Shown one piece after another: positions 32,158 through 40,635 of a DNA stretch of 64,000 nt (position 1 is the first letter of the stretch; every line of letters starts with the position of its first letter). This DNA is from Prevotellaceae bacterium UBA1746 (GTDB taxonomy: Bacteria > Bacteroidota > Bacteroidia > Bacteroidales > Bacteroidaceae): the NCBI GenBank assembly GCA_002314875.1, contig DCHS01000052.1, positions 1-64,000 on the forward strand. The letters run 5' to 3'. The position numbers and the translations under genes are program-made. The notes under the pieces were generated by a model. That model saw only the letters and a list, made by a program, of their open reading frames with translations. It ran no database searches and was not told the DNA's origin.

Positions 32158-33048
32158 TTAGAATGCCAAAACAGAACGAATACGCATAGCATTATTCTTC
32201 CGGTAGTCAGCAATAAATCCAGGTTTATTCATGCTGGAATCAAAACAGAAATAGTAAGCCCAGCTTGAGGTACCGTAGGAGTCGATTTTTTCGGTGCTTG
32301 TCCAATAGGAAGCGTCACGGCAATACATGGGAGCGGCCATATCCCCCAAGGTTTTGAATGTCTCTTCAATGCAAGCTCGATCAGAACCATCTTCTGCAAA
32401 GTATACTCGGTCATAAATATACTTCAATTGTCCGGCAGAAGGAAGGAACCATCCACTGCTAGTAGCAGGAGCTGGACATACGCTTTCGTAATCAGTGGTT
32501 GCATAGTAAGCTGCAGGATAATTATTCGTGGCATCAGAGAGTACACCCTTGTCACGAAGTGCAGTCTCTACAATAGACTGTGTATTGGTGTAGCCGAGGA
32601 AATCTGTAGTGTTGGTAGAACCACCAGTTCCTTCGAAATTGGCATCGAAAGCACTCCACCATACCCCCTCGTTGCTACCATCCTTTTCTGTAGCATCATG
32701 AAGGGCGACTACATATCCATGGAATTCTGAGAATTTCGTCTTTCCGTCCTTTTGGTAATAATAAGCCTCACGGTCATTGTTATCGGTGGCACAGCCTACA
32801 CGAAAGACAACACCGATGGGAGCTGCATTTGTCTTCAGTTTTGTGCTCCATGTTCCATCGTCATAATAAATATCGCCGATACGTGGAGCAACAACTTCTT
32901 CTTCCACATCTTGGTGAAAAACAATGCGCTCAATATCATCGCATTTGAAGGTTACTTCTTCGCCCGCCTTGGTCTGGACGGTGAAGGATTGAGCGTTTGC
33001 TCCCAAACAGATGGAGCTGAGAACTACAAATAATAGAAATTTCTTCAT
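32158..33048 (-). CDS. Secreted DUF1566/FISUMP-like protein
   Basis: The product has 296 residues with a signal peptide (MKKFLLFVVLSSICLGANAQ). The mature start SFTVQTKAGEEVTFKCDDIERIVF parallels the downstream gene product (SF-V--K-G----F/Y-C--V/I--IVF), given here as short halves. The remainder has the pattern of the DUF1566 or Fibrobacter-succinogenes paralogous domain: GDIYYDDGTWS, GWFLPSAGQLKYIYD, SYWTSTEKIDSYGTSSWAYYF, and RSVLAF at the end. Such domains occur in secreted or surface proteins of unknown function in Bacteroidetes. It is probably co-transcribed with the FnIII-like gene and with the TsaC gene 13 bp upstream. Confidence 0.75.
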   Translation of the reverse strand: MKKFLLFVVLSSICLGANAQSFTVQTKAGEEVTFKCDDIERIVFHQDVEEEVVAPRIGDIYYDDGTWSTKLKTNAAPIGVVFRVGCATDNNDREAYYYQKDGKTKFSEFHGYVVALHDATEKDGSNEGVWWSAFDANFEGTGGSTNTTDFLGYTNTQSIVETALRDKGVLSDATNNYPAAYYATTDYESVCPAPATSSGWFLPSAGQLKYIYDRVYFAEDGSDRACIEETFKTLGDMAAPMYCRDASYWTSTEKIDSYGTSSWAYYFCFDSSMNKPGFIADYRKNNAMRIRSVLAF

Positions 33049-33061
33049 GATTTGTTTTTCC

Positions 33062-33640
33062 TTATTCTCTGATTATCTTGATTTCGTTCGTTGCGGAGAG
33101 TTTGATGATTGAGGAAGGTTTAGCACCGGGTTTCTCGTCGCGGCGGGAGGTGCAGACATAGTCCACAGCGGCGAGAATCTCCGGGGAGATCTCTGCAAAA
33201 CAAGTGGGGGAGGGAGCACCACTGATATTGGCGCTCGTGGAGACTAATGCTCGCTTGCAACGCTGGCAGAGGGTCTGGCTGAATTCTTCCTTTGTAACGC
33301 GGAGGCCGACACTGCCATCTTCTGCAAGGAGATTGGGGGCGAGATTGCGGGCACCGTCGAGGATGAGGGTGAGGGGCTTTTCGCTGAACTCGATGAGGTC
33401 GTAGGCAACATCGGGGACACCGGTGGAATAGAAGGGAAGACTGGCGTCGGAACCGATGAGGCAGATGAGGGCCTTGGAATCTACACGCTGCTTGATGGCA
33501 TAGACTCTCGCTACAGCTTCGGCGTTGTTGGCGTCGCAGCCGATTCCCCAAATGGTGTCGGTGGGGTAGAGGATGATGCCGCCGCGCTTGATGACTTCGA
33601 CGGCTTCACGAATATCGTTTTGTTGTTCTTTGGTAAGCAT
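33062..33640 (-). CDS. L-threonylcarbamoyladenylate synthase (Sua5/YrdC/TsaC family)
   Basis: The enzyme makes threonylcarbamoyl-AMP for t6A37 modification of tRNAs reading ANN codons. The 192-residue product consists of a single YrdC domain with TDTIWGIGCDANN, YAIKQR (the KxR motif, here K-Q-R) and STSANISG. It lacks the extra Sua5 C-terminal domain, so TsaC-type is the better name. Family members may also be YciO-like, whose role is less clear. It is upstream of two secreted-protein genes on the minus strand. Confidence 0.88.
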   Translation of the reverse strand: MLTKEQQNDIREAVEVIKRGGIILYPTDTIWGIGCDANNAEAVARVYAIKQRVDSKALICLIGSDASLPFYSTGVPDVAYDLIEFSEKPLTLILDGARNLAPNLLAEDGSVGLRVTKEEFSQTLCQRCKRALVSTSANISGAPSPTCFAEISPEILAAVDYVCTSRRDEKPGAKPSSIIKLSATNEIKIIRE

Positions 33641-33645
33641 AAAAA

Positions 33646-33729
33646 GGGTTTATAAAGGGTTTATGGGTTTATAGGGTTTATAAACTAGCGCAGCAAATAA
33701 ACCTAATAAACCAGCGTAGCGATTAAACC
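33646..33729. repeat. TTTATA intergenic repeat with two AGCG-AGC cores (copy B)
   Basis: Tandem GGGTTTATA arms are followed by two cores, 33682-33703 (AACTAGCGCAGCAAATAAACC variant) and 33708-33729 (CCAGCGTAGCGATTAAACC variant). The second core runs into the acyltransferase gene and provides its stop codon. Confidence 0.85.
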
Positions 33730-34754
33730 ATAAAAGATGAACGAACTTTGTCCACGAAGATGCCGGCGAGAAAGATGCCGGCAGCACCAACGAGGAGGAG
33801 GGGGATGAGCCAAGGTGAATGGCTCCACTGGTCGATGGTGGTCCAAAGGTGCTGACGGACGAGGGGATGGTCATGGAGGAGATAGACGCCGAGGACATAG
33901 GGGGAGACTGCAAGGATGAGGCGCTGGAAACGGCCTTCACGAATGTCCATCTGCTGGAACCACATAAATAGACTTGTGGCGGTGAGGATGGGAAAACTGT
34001 TGTTGGCGATGCCTTTGACATAGTAAAACTCGGGACTGCTCTTGAACTGCAGAGCGATGCTGGCTATGCAGAGGAGAAGGTTGAGCCCGAGATAGCCTGC
34101 CCAGCCATAGCGCTGGAGGGTGGGGAAGGGATTGAAACGACGAAGATAACCACCGAGGATAAAGAGGAAGAGGAAGAAGAGGAGTTCCATGCCTCCGCTA
34201 TACTGGGCACCGTAGCCGATGCTGTCATTGGCGAAATTGATGACGAAGAATATGGCGACGAACCAGGAGTATTCGCGGTGATCGAGGCTCGCGGTGAGTT
34301 TCGAGAGGAAGGGGGAGAGGAGGAGAAGGGCCATATACATCGTCATAAACCAGTAGGTACGATTATATATAGGAGTGAAGACTCCGATGAGGCCGGAAAG
34401 GGAGAATGTCGTCCAGCCAAGGGCGAGGGCGGCGAGGTAGATTAAAAGGGTGAAGAATACGATGTGTTTCCAGAGACGGAAGGCTTTCTTCAGGACTGCC
34501 TCGACGGGTTTGGGGTTGACGAGGAAATAGCCCGTGAGAAGAACGAAGAGGTTGACGCCGACATTACTGAGGTAGGAGAGGTATTGTGCGGAGCAGAAAT
34601 TGACGAGGTCTGTCGTGGTACCGGGGAGGAAGCCGCTCTCAGGGACTGCTGTCTCCGTGACATGGCGCAGGCCGTGCATGATGGAGTGGCCCAGCACGAT
34701 GAGGTACATCGACAGACAACGAAGGAGTTCAAAGTTTGCTTTGCGAGGAGGCAT
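33723..34754 (-). CDS. Acyltransferase 3 family membrane protein
   Basis: The integral membrane O-acyltransferase has 343 residues, starting at the ATG that begins MPPRKANFELLRC. The frame remains open upstream, but those codons translate a TTTATA repeat (VYKPYKPLKPF) and were rejected. The family hallmark N-terminus is present (ELLRCLSMYLIVLGHSI with the catalytic His). About ten membrane segments follow, with YWFMTMYMALLLLSPFL and a C-terminal VYLLHDHPLVR. Such enzymes acetylate or succinylate sugars of surface polysaccharides. It stands divergent to a flippase gene, which supports a polysaccharide role. The final Val codon and stop lie in the repeat. Confidence 0.88.
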   Translation of the reverse strand: MPPRKANFELLRCLSMYLIVLGHSIMHGLRHVTETAVPESGFLPGTTTDLVNFCSAQYLSYLSNVGVNLFVLLTGYFLVNPKPVEAVLKKAFRLWKHIVFFTLLIYLAALALGWTTFSLSGLIGVFTPIYNRTYWFMTMYMALLLLSPFLSKLTASLDHREYSWFVAIFFVINFANDSIGYGAQYSGGMELLFFLFLFILGGYLRRFNPFPTLQRYGWAGYLGLNLLLCIASIALQFKSSPEFYYVKGIANNSFPILTATSLFMWFQQMDIREGRFQRLILAVSPYVLGVYLLHDHPLVRQHLWTTIDQWSHSPWLIPLLLVGAAGIFLAGIFVDKVRSSFMV

Positions 34755-34759
34755 AGAAT

Positions 34760-34804
34760 GGTTTATAAAAGGTTTTAAAGGTTTATAGGGTTTATAAACA
34801 AGCG
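34760..34804. repeat. TTTATA intergenic repeat (partial copy)
   Basis: GGTTTATAAAAGG, TTTTAAAGG, TTTATAGG and GTTTATAAACAAGCGC lie just upstream of the acyltransferase start codon. Only the first bases of the core (AAGCGC) are present. Confidence 0.7.
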
Positions 34805-34812
34805 CAAAATTA
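34804..34812 (-). promoter_or_regulatory. Candidate -7 box of the acyltransferase gene
   Basis: The minus strand reads TAATTTTGC about 50 bp upstream of the ATG, at the edge of the TTTATA repeat. Confidence 0.45.
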
Positions 34813-34845
34813 CGATTTTTGTAGGCTCTTTCCAAAATATATTTG

Positions 34846-34853
34846 TACTTTTG
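34846..34853 (+). promoter_or_regulatory. Candidate -7 box of the flippase gene
   Basis: TACTTTTG lies 35 bp upstream of the ATG. A TTTG at 34818-34821 is 24 bp away, longer than usual. Confidence 0.45.
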
Positions 34854-34888
34854 CACCCGAAAAAGAAATTTTTGTGGATTTATAAGCC

Positions 34889-36385
34889 ATGGAAGGCCAA
34901 AATAACACGGAAAACCTCAAAGAGCGCACGGCGCTGGGACTCTTCTGGGCGGCACTGGGAAATGGTGCCCAACAGGTAGTGGCGATGCTGATTGGCATCG
35001 CTTTGGCGCGTATTCTCAATGTCGAGGACTATGGTCTTGTGGCAATGCTGACAGTGTTCAGTATCTTAGCGGCAAATATCCAGGATAGCGGTTTTACTTC
35101 TGCTCTCGCAGTGAAGAAGGATGCGACGCATGAGGATTTCAATGCAGTGTTCTGGTTCTCCGTCTTGACGAGCAGTTGTATCTATATCCTTCTCTTTTTC
35201 TGTGCTCCTCTGATTGCACACTTTAACCACGCCCCGCAGTTGGTGAACTTAGGACGAGTGATTTTCCTCGGTTTCTTCTTCTCCTCTTTTGGAACGGCGC
35301 AGGCGGCATGGCTTATCCGCAACCTGATGATGCGCGAGAAGACGACATCGCAAGTGACGGCATCGCTGTGCAGCGGAACGATTGGTATCGGTTGTGCTCT
35401 CGCTGGTCTTGGCTGCTGGTCGCTAGTGGCAATGGACCTTTCCTATAAAATCACTTATACGCTGATGGTATGGTACTGGTCACCGTGGCGCCCGAGTCTG
35501 CATATCGATCTCCGTCCGGCATGGAGGATGTTCGGTTTCGGCAGCCGACTGTTGGTGACAAATATGCTCAATACCATCAACGGTCAGTTCCTACAGAGTA
35601 TCCTTGGTCACTATTACCGTCCCGACCAGATTGGCCAGTATTCCCAGGCGAACAAGTGGACGACGCTGGCGAACTCTATCCTCGTCAGTATGGTGAACAA
35701 TGTGGCGCAACCTGTTTTGGCAAAGGTTGAAGATGACGAGCAGCGCCAGACGCGAGTGTTCAGAAAACTCCTCCGTTTCACCTGCTTCGTCTCCTTCCCA
35801 GCGATGTGGGGCCTGGCGCTCATTGCCCCCGAGTTCATCAGTCTGACAATTGGTGACAAATGGAATCCGTGTGTGCCTTATCTCATCATCATCGCTTTCG
35901 GTGGTGCCTTTATCTCGGTGAATGGTGTCTTCTCGAATCTGATGATTTCATGTAAGCATTCCGATTATTATATGTACACGACGAGTGCTTTCCTTGCCGT
36001 ACAGTTGGTTCTTCTCTTTGCCTTCGCGGGAGGAGAAAGTATGCTGCCCCTTGTAGCATGTATCGCGAGTCTGCAACCTATCTGGCTCTTCGTACTCTAT
36101 TTCGCCAGTCGCAAACTCATCAGTGCGAATCTCTTGCAGGTGCTGAGTGATGTCGTGCCTTTCGCCCTCGCCGCCGGTGCAGCATGGATCGTGGGTTATG
36201 CTTGTAACCGTGGAGTGCTAGTTGTCCTCAATCATTGTGCGTGCTCTACTATCGTCCAGCAGCTCTGCACGATCACTGCGAAGTTTGTCGGCATGGCTAC
36301 CGCCTATATCGTCCTGATGTGGCTCTTCCGCGTCGCCGTCTTCCGCGAGTGTGTGGAATTCGTCAAGTTAAAAGTTAAAAGATAA
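34889..36385 (+). CDS. Polysaccharide flippase (MOP superfamily, Wzx/MviN-like)
   Basis: The product has 498 residues with about 12-14 hydrophobic segments and the polysaccharide-synthesis-protein start (ALGLFWAALGNGAQQVVAMLIGIALARILN, quoted here by its ends ALGLFWAALGNG and IGIALARILN), then EDYGLVAMLTVFSILA. The family moves lipid-linked sugar repeat units across the inner membrane. No glycosyltransferases adjoin, so it is an isolated flippase or part of a scattered capsule/LPS set. The acyltransferase divergently upstream is a plausible partner. Confidence 0.9.
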   Translation: MEGQNNTENLKERTALGLFWAALGNGAQQVVAMLIGIALARILNVEDYGLVAMLTVFSILAANIQDSGFTSALAVKKDATHEDFNAVFWFSVLTSSCIYILLFFCAPLIAHFNHAPQLVNLGRVIFLGFFFSSFGTAQAAWLIRNLMMREKTTSQVTASLCSGTIGIGCALAGLGCWSLVAMDLSYKITYTLMVWYWSPWRPSLHIDLRPAWRMFGFGSRLLVTNMLNTINGQFLQSILGHYYRPDQIGQYSQANKWTTLANSILVSMVNNVAQPVLAKVEDDEQRQTRVFRKLLRFTCFVSFPAMWGLALIAPEFISLTIGDKWNPCVPYLIIIAFGGAFISVNGVFSNLMISCKHSDYYMYTTSAFLAVQLVLLFAFAGGESMLPLVACIASLQPIWLFVLYFASRKLISANLLQVLSDVVPFALAAGAAWIVGYACNRGVLVVLNHCACSTIVQQLCTITAKFVGMATAYIVLMWLFRVAVFRECVEFVKLKVKR

Positions 36386-36436
36386 TTGGCCGAATTTTGC
36401 CATTTATTAATATTACAAAACGGGGAATGAAAGTTG

Positions 36437-36470
36437 AAATCGACATCGCGAGGTGCCGATTTTTTCGTTT
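36437..36470 (+). terminator. Probable terminator after the flippase gene
   Basis: AAATCG (36437-36442) pairs with CGATTT (36457-36462) with an interrupted inner stem, followed by TTTTTCGTTTTT. The stem is modest but the T-tract is good. Confidence 0.55.
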
Positions 36471-36497
36471 TTATTTGGAGGATATGGAACCGCTTCC

Positions 36498-36505
36498 TAT
36501 ATTTG
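36498..36505 (+). promoter_or_regulatory. Candidate -7 box of the SPFH operon
   Basis: TATATTTG followed by C lies 63 bp upstream of the start codon at 36569. The region between is AT-rich. Confidence 0.45.
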
Positions 36506-36568
36506 CATCGTGATATTAAAATGATATCAATTCAAACACATTATTCATAACTATAGAAACAAGAAATT

Positions 36569-37531
36569 ATGGAAACAAGAAATCAAGAATTTGAATTTAA
36601 GGGAGGTTATCTCAATGGCTTTTTAATGTGCCTTATCGACATTATTCTCTGGGGTTTGACAATCTATCTGTTTATAGAAGGCATTATCCGTGCTGACGCT
36701 GACGAGCCCTGCGGCTGGTTCTTCGGACTCGGTGTTCTCGTCCTCCTTGTCGCTATTCTCTGCTCCTGCGGTTTCTCTATGCTCGAACCCAACGAGGCGA
36801 AGGTGATGACTTTCTTCGGAAAATATGTCGGCACATTCCGCAAGAACGGCTTCTTCTGGCTCAACCCCTTGATGAGCGTAAAGAATGTCAGCCTTCGCGC
36901 ACGAAATTTAAATGGTGAACCCATCAAGGTCAACGATAAGGCAGGTAACCCTATCCTCATCGGTCTCGTCCTCGTTTGGCGTCTGAAGGATACCTATAAG
37001 GCAATCTTCGATATCGATACCGATGTCAGTGCTGCAGGTGCTGTCGGCAATAGTTCAACGGCTCGTATGGCAAAGTTCGAACACTTTGTTCGTATCCAGA
37101 GCGACTCTGCTCTCCGTGAGGTAGCAGGTATGTATGCTTACGATAATGAAGATAGCAACAACGACAGCGAGATTACCCTTCGCGACGGTTCTGCTGAAAT
37201 CAACGAAGTCCTCACTGCTAAACTCAACGAACGCCTTACTATGGCAGGTCTTGAGGTGATGGAGGCTCGTATTAACTACCTCGCTTATGCTCCCGAAATT
37301 GCTGCTGTTATGCTCCGTCGTCAGCAGGCTGCTGCTATCATCACCGCTCGTGAGAAGATCGTTGATGGTGCTGTGTCTATGGTTAAGATGGCACTCGACA
37401 AGCTTTCTGCTGAAGAAATTGTAGACCTCGATGACGAAAAGAAGGCAGCAATGGTCAGCAACCTCCTCGTTGTCCTCTGCGCTGACGAACCCGCTCAGCC
37501 CGTTATCAACTCTGGAACCCTCAATCACTAA
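36569..37531 (+). CDS. SPFH/Band 7 domain membrane protein
   Basis: The product has 320 residues with two N-terminal hydrophobic segments (about 10-33 and 44-65). A Band 7 domain follows (VMTFFGKYVGTFRKNGFFWLNP, quoted as VMTFFGKYVGTFRKNG; RARNLNGEPIKVNDKAGNPI). SPFH proteins (stomatin, prohibitin, flotillin) build rings on membranes and organise proteases or lipids. The C-terminal part (RQQAAAIITAREKIVDGAVSMV) is the usual helical oligomerisation region. No NfeD partner is next to it. Instead it overlaps by 1 bp (TAATG) with a small membrane protein, and a ribbon-helix-helix protein follows. Confidence 0.88.
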   Translation: METRNQEFEFKGGYLNGFLMCLIDIILWGLTIYLFIEGIIRADADEPCGWFFGLGVLVLLVAILCSCGFSMLEPNEAKVMTFFGKYVGTFRKNGFFWLNPLMSVKNVSLRARNLNGEPIKVNDKAGNPILIGLVLVWRLKDTYKAIFDIDTDVSAAGAVGNSSTARMAKFEHFVRIQSDSALREVAGMYAYDNEDSNNDSEITLRDGSAEINEVLTAKLNERLTMAGLEVMEARINYLAYAPEIAAVMLRRQQAAAIITAREKIVDGAVSMVKMALDKLSAEEIVDLDDEKKAAMVSNLLVVLCADEPAQPVINSGTLNH

Positions 37532-38088
37532 TGAAACTATCTTTTCAAAATCATAAGAAGCATCTGTTCAGGAATATCTGGGCAAAACGCCTGCCGTTCC
37601 ATTTCTTTATGTTGGGTGTGGCGGGTGTGATGACCTGGTCATTACTGACGAAGGAGGATCCGTTGCCGATTCAGATTCTTATCGGCGTCCTTGCCCTCTT
37701 CTTCGGCATCGGGGGGTGCCTTATGGTGGCACAGGATATCAAGATGATAATCACTGGCCAGCGTCCTGTTGTCGCTACAGACGAAGGGTTGTACCTTCCG
37801 AAGAAATTCATTGAATGGTCACGCATCGAAGGCTTCAAGATGGGGCGTGATATGAGTGGCTATGATGAAATCGGTATAGTGACAAACGATGCTGATGAAG
37901 AAATTGCAGCGAAGCGTTTTGCCCTTACACGCTGGCTCTTGCGGATAGAATATAAAAAGAATGGGTATATTCATGGTATCTCGAGCGATGACTATTCCGG
38001 CAAGCCCCAGGAGTTCAAAGACGAACTTGATGCTGCTTTGAAACGTTATCAAGACAGAATCGAAAGAAACAAATCCTACTATGGCTAA
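37531..38088 (+). CDS. STM3941-like small membrane protein
   Basis: The product has 185 residues with two membrane segments (about 23-40 and 51-70), a short loop and a cytoplasmic domain (ATDEGLYLPKKFIEWSRIEGFKMG). The pattern of two TM helices followed by a PH-like region with 'I-W--I' resembles the STM3941 family. That assignment is from memory of the pattern and is tentative. It overlaps the SPFH gene by 1 bp and the next gene by 8 bp, so the three are one translational unit. Function unknown. Confidence 0.7.
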   Translation: MKLSFQNHKKHLFRNIWAKRLPFHFFMLGVAGVMTWSLLTKEDPLPIQILIGVLALFFGIGGCLMVAQDIKMIITGQRPVVATDEGLYLPKKFIEWSRIEGFKMGRDMSGYDEIGIVTNDADEEIAAKRFALTRWLLRIEYKKNGYIHGISSDDYSGKPQEFKDELDAALKRYQDRIERNKSYYG

Positions 38089-38266
38089 GAACAAGAGTTT
38101 TGTATTGCGCCTGGACGAGGACATGATGAATGCCATCGAGGCATGGGCGGCGGATGAGTTTCGTTCGACGAATGGTCAGATACAATGGATCCTCGCCGAG
38201 GCTTTGAAGAAAAGCGGAAGGGTGAAGAAAAAGCGTGCCCCGAAGAGCGAGGACGAAACGTCGTGA
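38081..38266 (+). CDS. Arc-like ribbon-helix-helix protein
   Basis: The product has 61 residues. SFVLRLDEDMMNAIEAWAADEF matches the Arc/MetJ ribbon-helix-helix pattern (quoted here as FVLRLDEDMMNAIEAWA), with alternating beta-strand residues FVLRL that would contact DNA, then two helices and a basic tail (KKSGRVKKKRAPK). Bacteroidetes often annotate such genes as Arc-family DNA-binding. It starts 8 bp inside the previous gene. It may regulate its own operon. No toxin partner is adjacent. Confidence 0.75.
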   Translation: MAKNKSFVLRLDEDMMNAIEAWAADEFRSTNGQIQWILAEALKKSGRVKKKRAPKSEDETS

Positions 38267-38273
38267 TAAAAAA

Positions 38274-38303
38274 AGAAGGACAGCCCAATGCGGGTTGTCC
38301 TTC
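38274..38303. terminator. Terminator between the SPFH operon and cstA
   Basis: GAAGGACAGCCC pairs with GGGTTGTCCTTC around AATGC (wobbles allowed). The A-rich left side and TTTG right side allow use from both convergent genes. Confidence 0.75.
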
Positions 38304-38329
38304 CTTTGTATAAAGAAAAGTAGGTTCAA

Positions 38330-39802
38330 TCAATATGACTTCTTGCTCCTGATGAAGAGGCCGAGGAACAGCAAGGCGATGGCACCCGAGATGACGTAAC
38401 CCAGCATGGGCTCAAGGCCAAATCCTTCAGGTGCGATGAGGATGTAAGACATACATACGATGGTCATCCAGAGTGCGGGCATAAGACTGATGAAATAGTT
38501 CTTGTGCTGCTTTGCAAGCCAAACGGTGATTGACCATAAGGTGAAGATGGACAGACTCTGGTTGAACCATGCGAAGTATCTCCAGAGAATATCGAACTTC
38601 ACGAACATCAAAATAGCGCTGAGGAGGAAGATAGGACAAGAGAGAACGAGACGCTTGATGATCTTGTTCTGCTTGAAATGCATGAAGTCGGCTGCAATGA
38701 GACGCGCGCAACGGAATGCGGTGTCACCACTGGTAATGGGGGCTGCGACAACGCCTAGAACGGCGAGCAAAGCTCCAGCGGTACCCAGCCAGGACTGGCA
38801 GATGCTGTTGACGAGGATGGCAGGATTGGGATTTTCGGTACCACCGTTCGTCATGATAGCCCAAAGTTTTTCGTAGGGAGCAACATTATTGTCCATACCA
38901 TACTGGGTGACATCGTAAGCACCAGCAAACTTGATGGCTGCCGCCGCCCAGATAAGTGCCACAATACCTTCGGTAATCATTGCACCGAAGAAGATGGGAC
39001 GCCCGTATTTCTCATTCTTCATACAACGAGCCATCATAGGACTCTGGGTTGCATGGAAACCACTGATAGCACCACATGCAATGGTGATGCAAATGCCGGG
39101 GAAGAGGGGCATTACGCTGGCAGGATGATGGTTGCTGAAGGCTTCGGTGATTTCGGGAAGTGAACCTTCATGGATGAAGATACCGGAACCGACGCCAACG
39201 GCCATAACGAGCAGGGCAAATCCGAAGACGGGATAGATCTTGCCGATGAGTTTATCAATGGGAAGGAGTGTCGCCAGAATATAATAAGCAAAGATGACGA
39301 ATACCCAAAGCATCTTTTCTCCCAAAATACTACCATCACCAATCATGCTGGCCAGCAAGCCAGCAGGAGTTGTGACGAAGACTGCTCCCACGAGAATCAT
39401 CAACAACAGTGAAAGCAAACGCATGCTGACACGTGCAGCGTTGCCCAGTTCGTCGCCTACAAGTTCAGGAAGACTTGCGCCGTTATTGCGCATGGAAATC
39501 ATTCCTGACAGGTAGTCGTGGACAGCACCGCCGAAAATACAGCCTAAAACAATCCAGAAGTACGCACTTGGACCAAAGAGAATTCCCTGGATGGCACCGA
39601 AGATGGGCCCTGTTCCTGCAATGTTGAGGAACTGAATGAGGAAGACTTTCCAAGTGGGCATGGGAAGATAGTCAACGCCGTCGAAATTGGTGTCACAAGG
39701 CACGGGACGATTTTTATCAGCGCCGAAAATCTTTTCTACTAATGCGCCATAGAACGCATACCCAGAAATGAGCAGTAGAAGTGCTATGATGAAAGTTACC
39801 AT
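38330..39802 (-). CDS. cstA: Carbon starvation protein CstA (peptide/pyruvate transporter family)
   Basis: The product has 490 residues, the short Bacteroidetes-type CstA, with about 13 membrane segments. Family features include the N-terminal GAxVEKIFGADKNRPVPC, then GTGPIFGAIQG and FGGAVHDYLSGMISMRNNGASLPELVG (quoted by its first half FGGAVHDYLSGMISMR), and GFHATQSPMMARCM. CstA proteins import peptides or pyruvate on starvation. It is transcribed with the SDR gene 9 bp upstream. Confidence 0.92.
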   Translation of the reverse strand: MVTFIIALLLLISGYAFYGALVEKIFGADKNRPVPCDTNFDGVDYLPMPTWKVFLIQFLNIAGTGPIFGAIQGILFGPSAYFWIVLGCIFGGAVHDYLSGMISMRNNGASLPELVGDELGNAARVSMRLLSLLLMILVGAVFVTTPAGLLASMIGDGSILGEKMLWVFVIFAYYILATLLPIDKLIGKIYPVFGFALLVMAVGVGSGIFIHEGSLPEITEAFSNHHPASVMPLFPGICITIACGAISGFHATQSPMMARCMKNEKYGRPIFFGAMITEGIVALIWAAAAIKFAGAYDVTQYGMDNNVAPYEKLWAIMTNGGTENPNPAILVNSICQSWLGTAGALLAVLGVVAAPITSGDTAFRCARLIAADFMHFKQNKIIKRLVLSCPIFLLSAILMFVKFDILWRYFAWFNQSLSIFTLWSITVWLAKQHKNYFISLMPALWMTIVCMSYILIAPEGFGLEPMLGYVISGAIALLFLGLFIRSKKSY

Positions 39803-39811
39803 GCCTGAAAA

Positions 39812-40585
39812 TTATAGACTGGTATAACCTCCATCAACGGGGAGAATGACACCATTGACATAGGTGCTGGCATTGGAAGCGAGGAAGATAGCAGCGCTGT
39901 CGAGTTCGCCTTCGCGGCCGTAGCGAGCCATGGGGATCATGGTGCGGGCATAGTTTTGGAAGAATTCCGTTTCGAGGGTTTCCTTGGTCAACGGAGTTTC
40001 AAAATAGCCGGGACAGATGGCATTTACCGTGATGCCCTTTTCGCCCCATTCTGCAGCGAGGGCGCGGGTGAGATTTACAACGCCACCCTTGGCAGCATGG
40101 TAGGGAGATGCGGGGGCAATCTTGTTACCAACGAGACCGTACATAGAAGCGATGTTGATGATGCGGCCGTACTGAGCTGGAATCATAGCTCGCTTTGCCA
40201 CCTCGCGGCACATCTTGAAGGTACCGAACATGTCAATGTTCATCTCGTGGGCGAACTGCTCGTCGGTGATGTCCTCAGCGGGAGCTACGGCACCAGTGCC
40301 AGCATTGTTGATGAGGATGTCGATGTGGCCGAAATGCTGCATGATGGTTTCAACAGCGGCTTCAACGCGAGCGGTGTCGGTGATGTCGCAGGGAACGGCG
40401 AGGGTCTCAACACCATAGGTGTCATGGATTTCCTTCGCAACTTCTTCGATGAGGTTCTGGCGACGAGCAAGAGCAACAATGCTTGCGCCCTGGTTAGCCA
40501 ATGCTTTTGCCATCTGAACGCCCAGACCAGTGGAGCAACCGGTGATGACAGCCACACGGCCCGTCAGATCAAAATAATTCTGCAT
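39812..40585 (-). CDS. SDR-family oxidoreductase, gluconate 5-dehydrogenase-like
   Basis: This is a classical short-chain dehydrogenase of 257 residues. The cofactor motif is TGCSTGLGVQMA (about 16-27), then NNAGTG, catalytic Ser in INIASMYG, and Tyr/Lys in YHAAKGG. It has PGYFETPLTKETL and ends in PVDGGYTSL. The segments match gluconate 5-dehydrogenase / 2-deoxy-D-gluconate 3-dehydrogenase-like enzymes (IdnO, KduD), but the substrate cannot be fixed by sequence alone. It is upstream of cstA in the same direction. Confidence 0.85.
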   Translation of the reverse strand: MQNYFDLTGRVAVITGCSTGLGVQMAKALANQGASIVALARRQNLIEEVAKEIHDTYGVETLAVPCDITDTARVEAAVETIMQHFGHIDILINNAGTGAVAPAEDITDEQFAHEMNIDMFGTFKMCREVAKRAMIPAQYGRIINIASMYGLVGNKIAPASPYHAAKGGVVNLTRALAAEWGEKGITVNAICPGYFETPLTKETLETEFFQNYARTMIPMARYGREGELDSAAIFLASNASTYVNGVILPVDGGYTSL

Positions 40586-40635
40586 AGTTTTTTGTGTTAT
40601 TTTGTGTGTTAATATATAAGTTTTTCTCTTTTCAC

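Noticed and set aside
34755..34856. Longer N-terminus of the acyltransferase
   Set aside because: The extra residues are a translated TTTATA repeat. The family begins at the later ATG.
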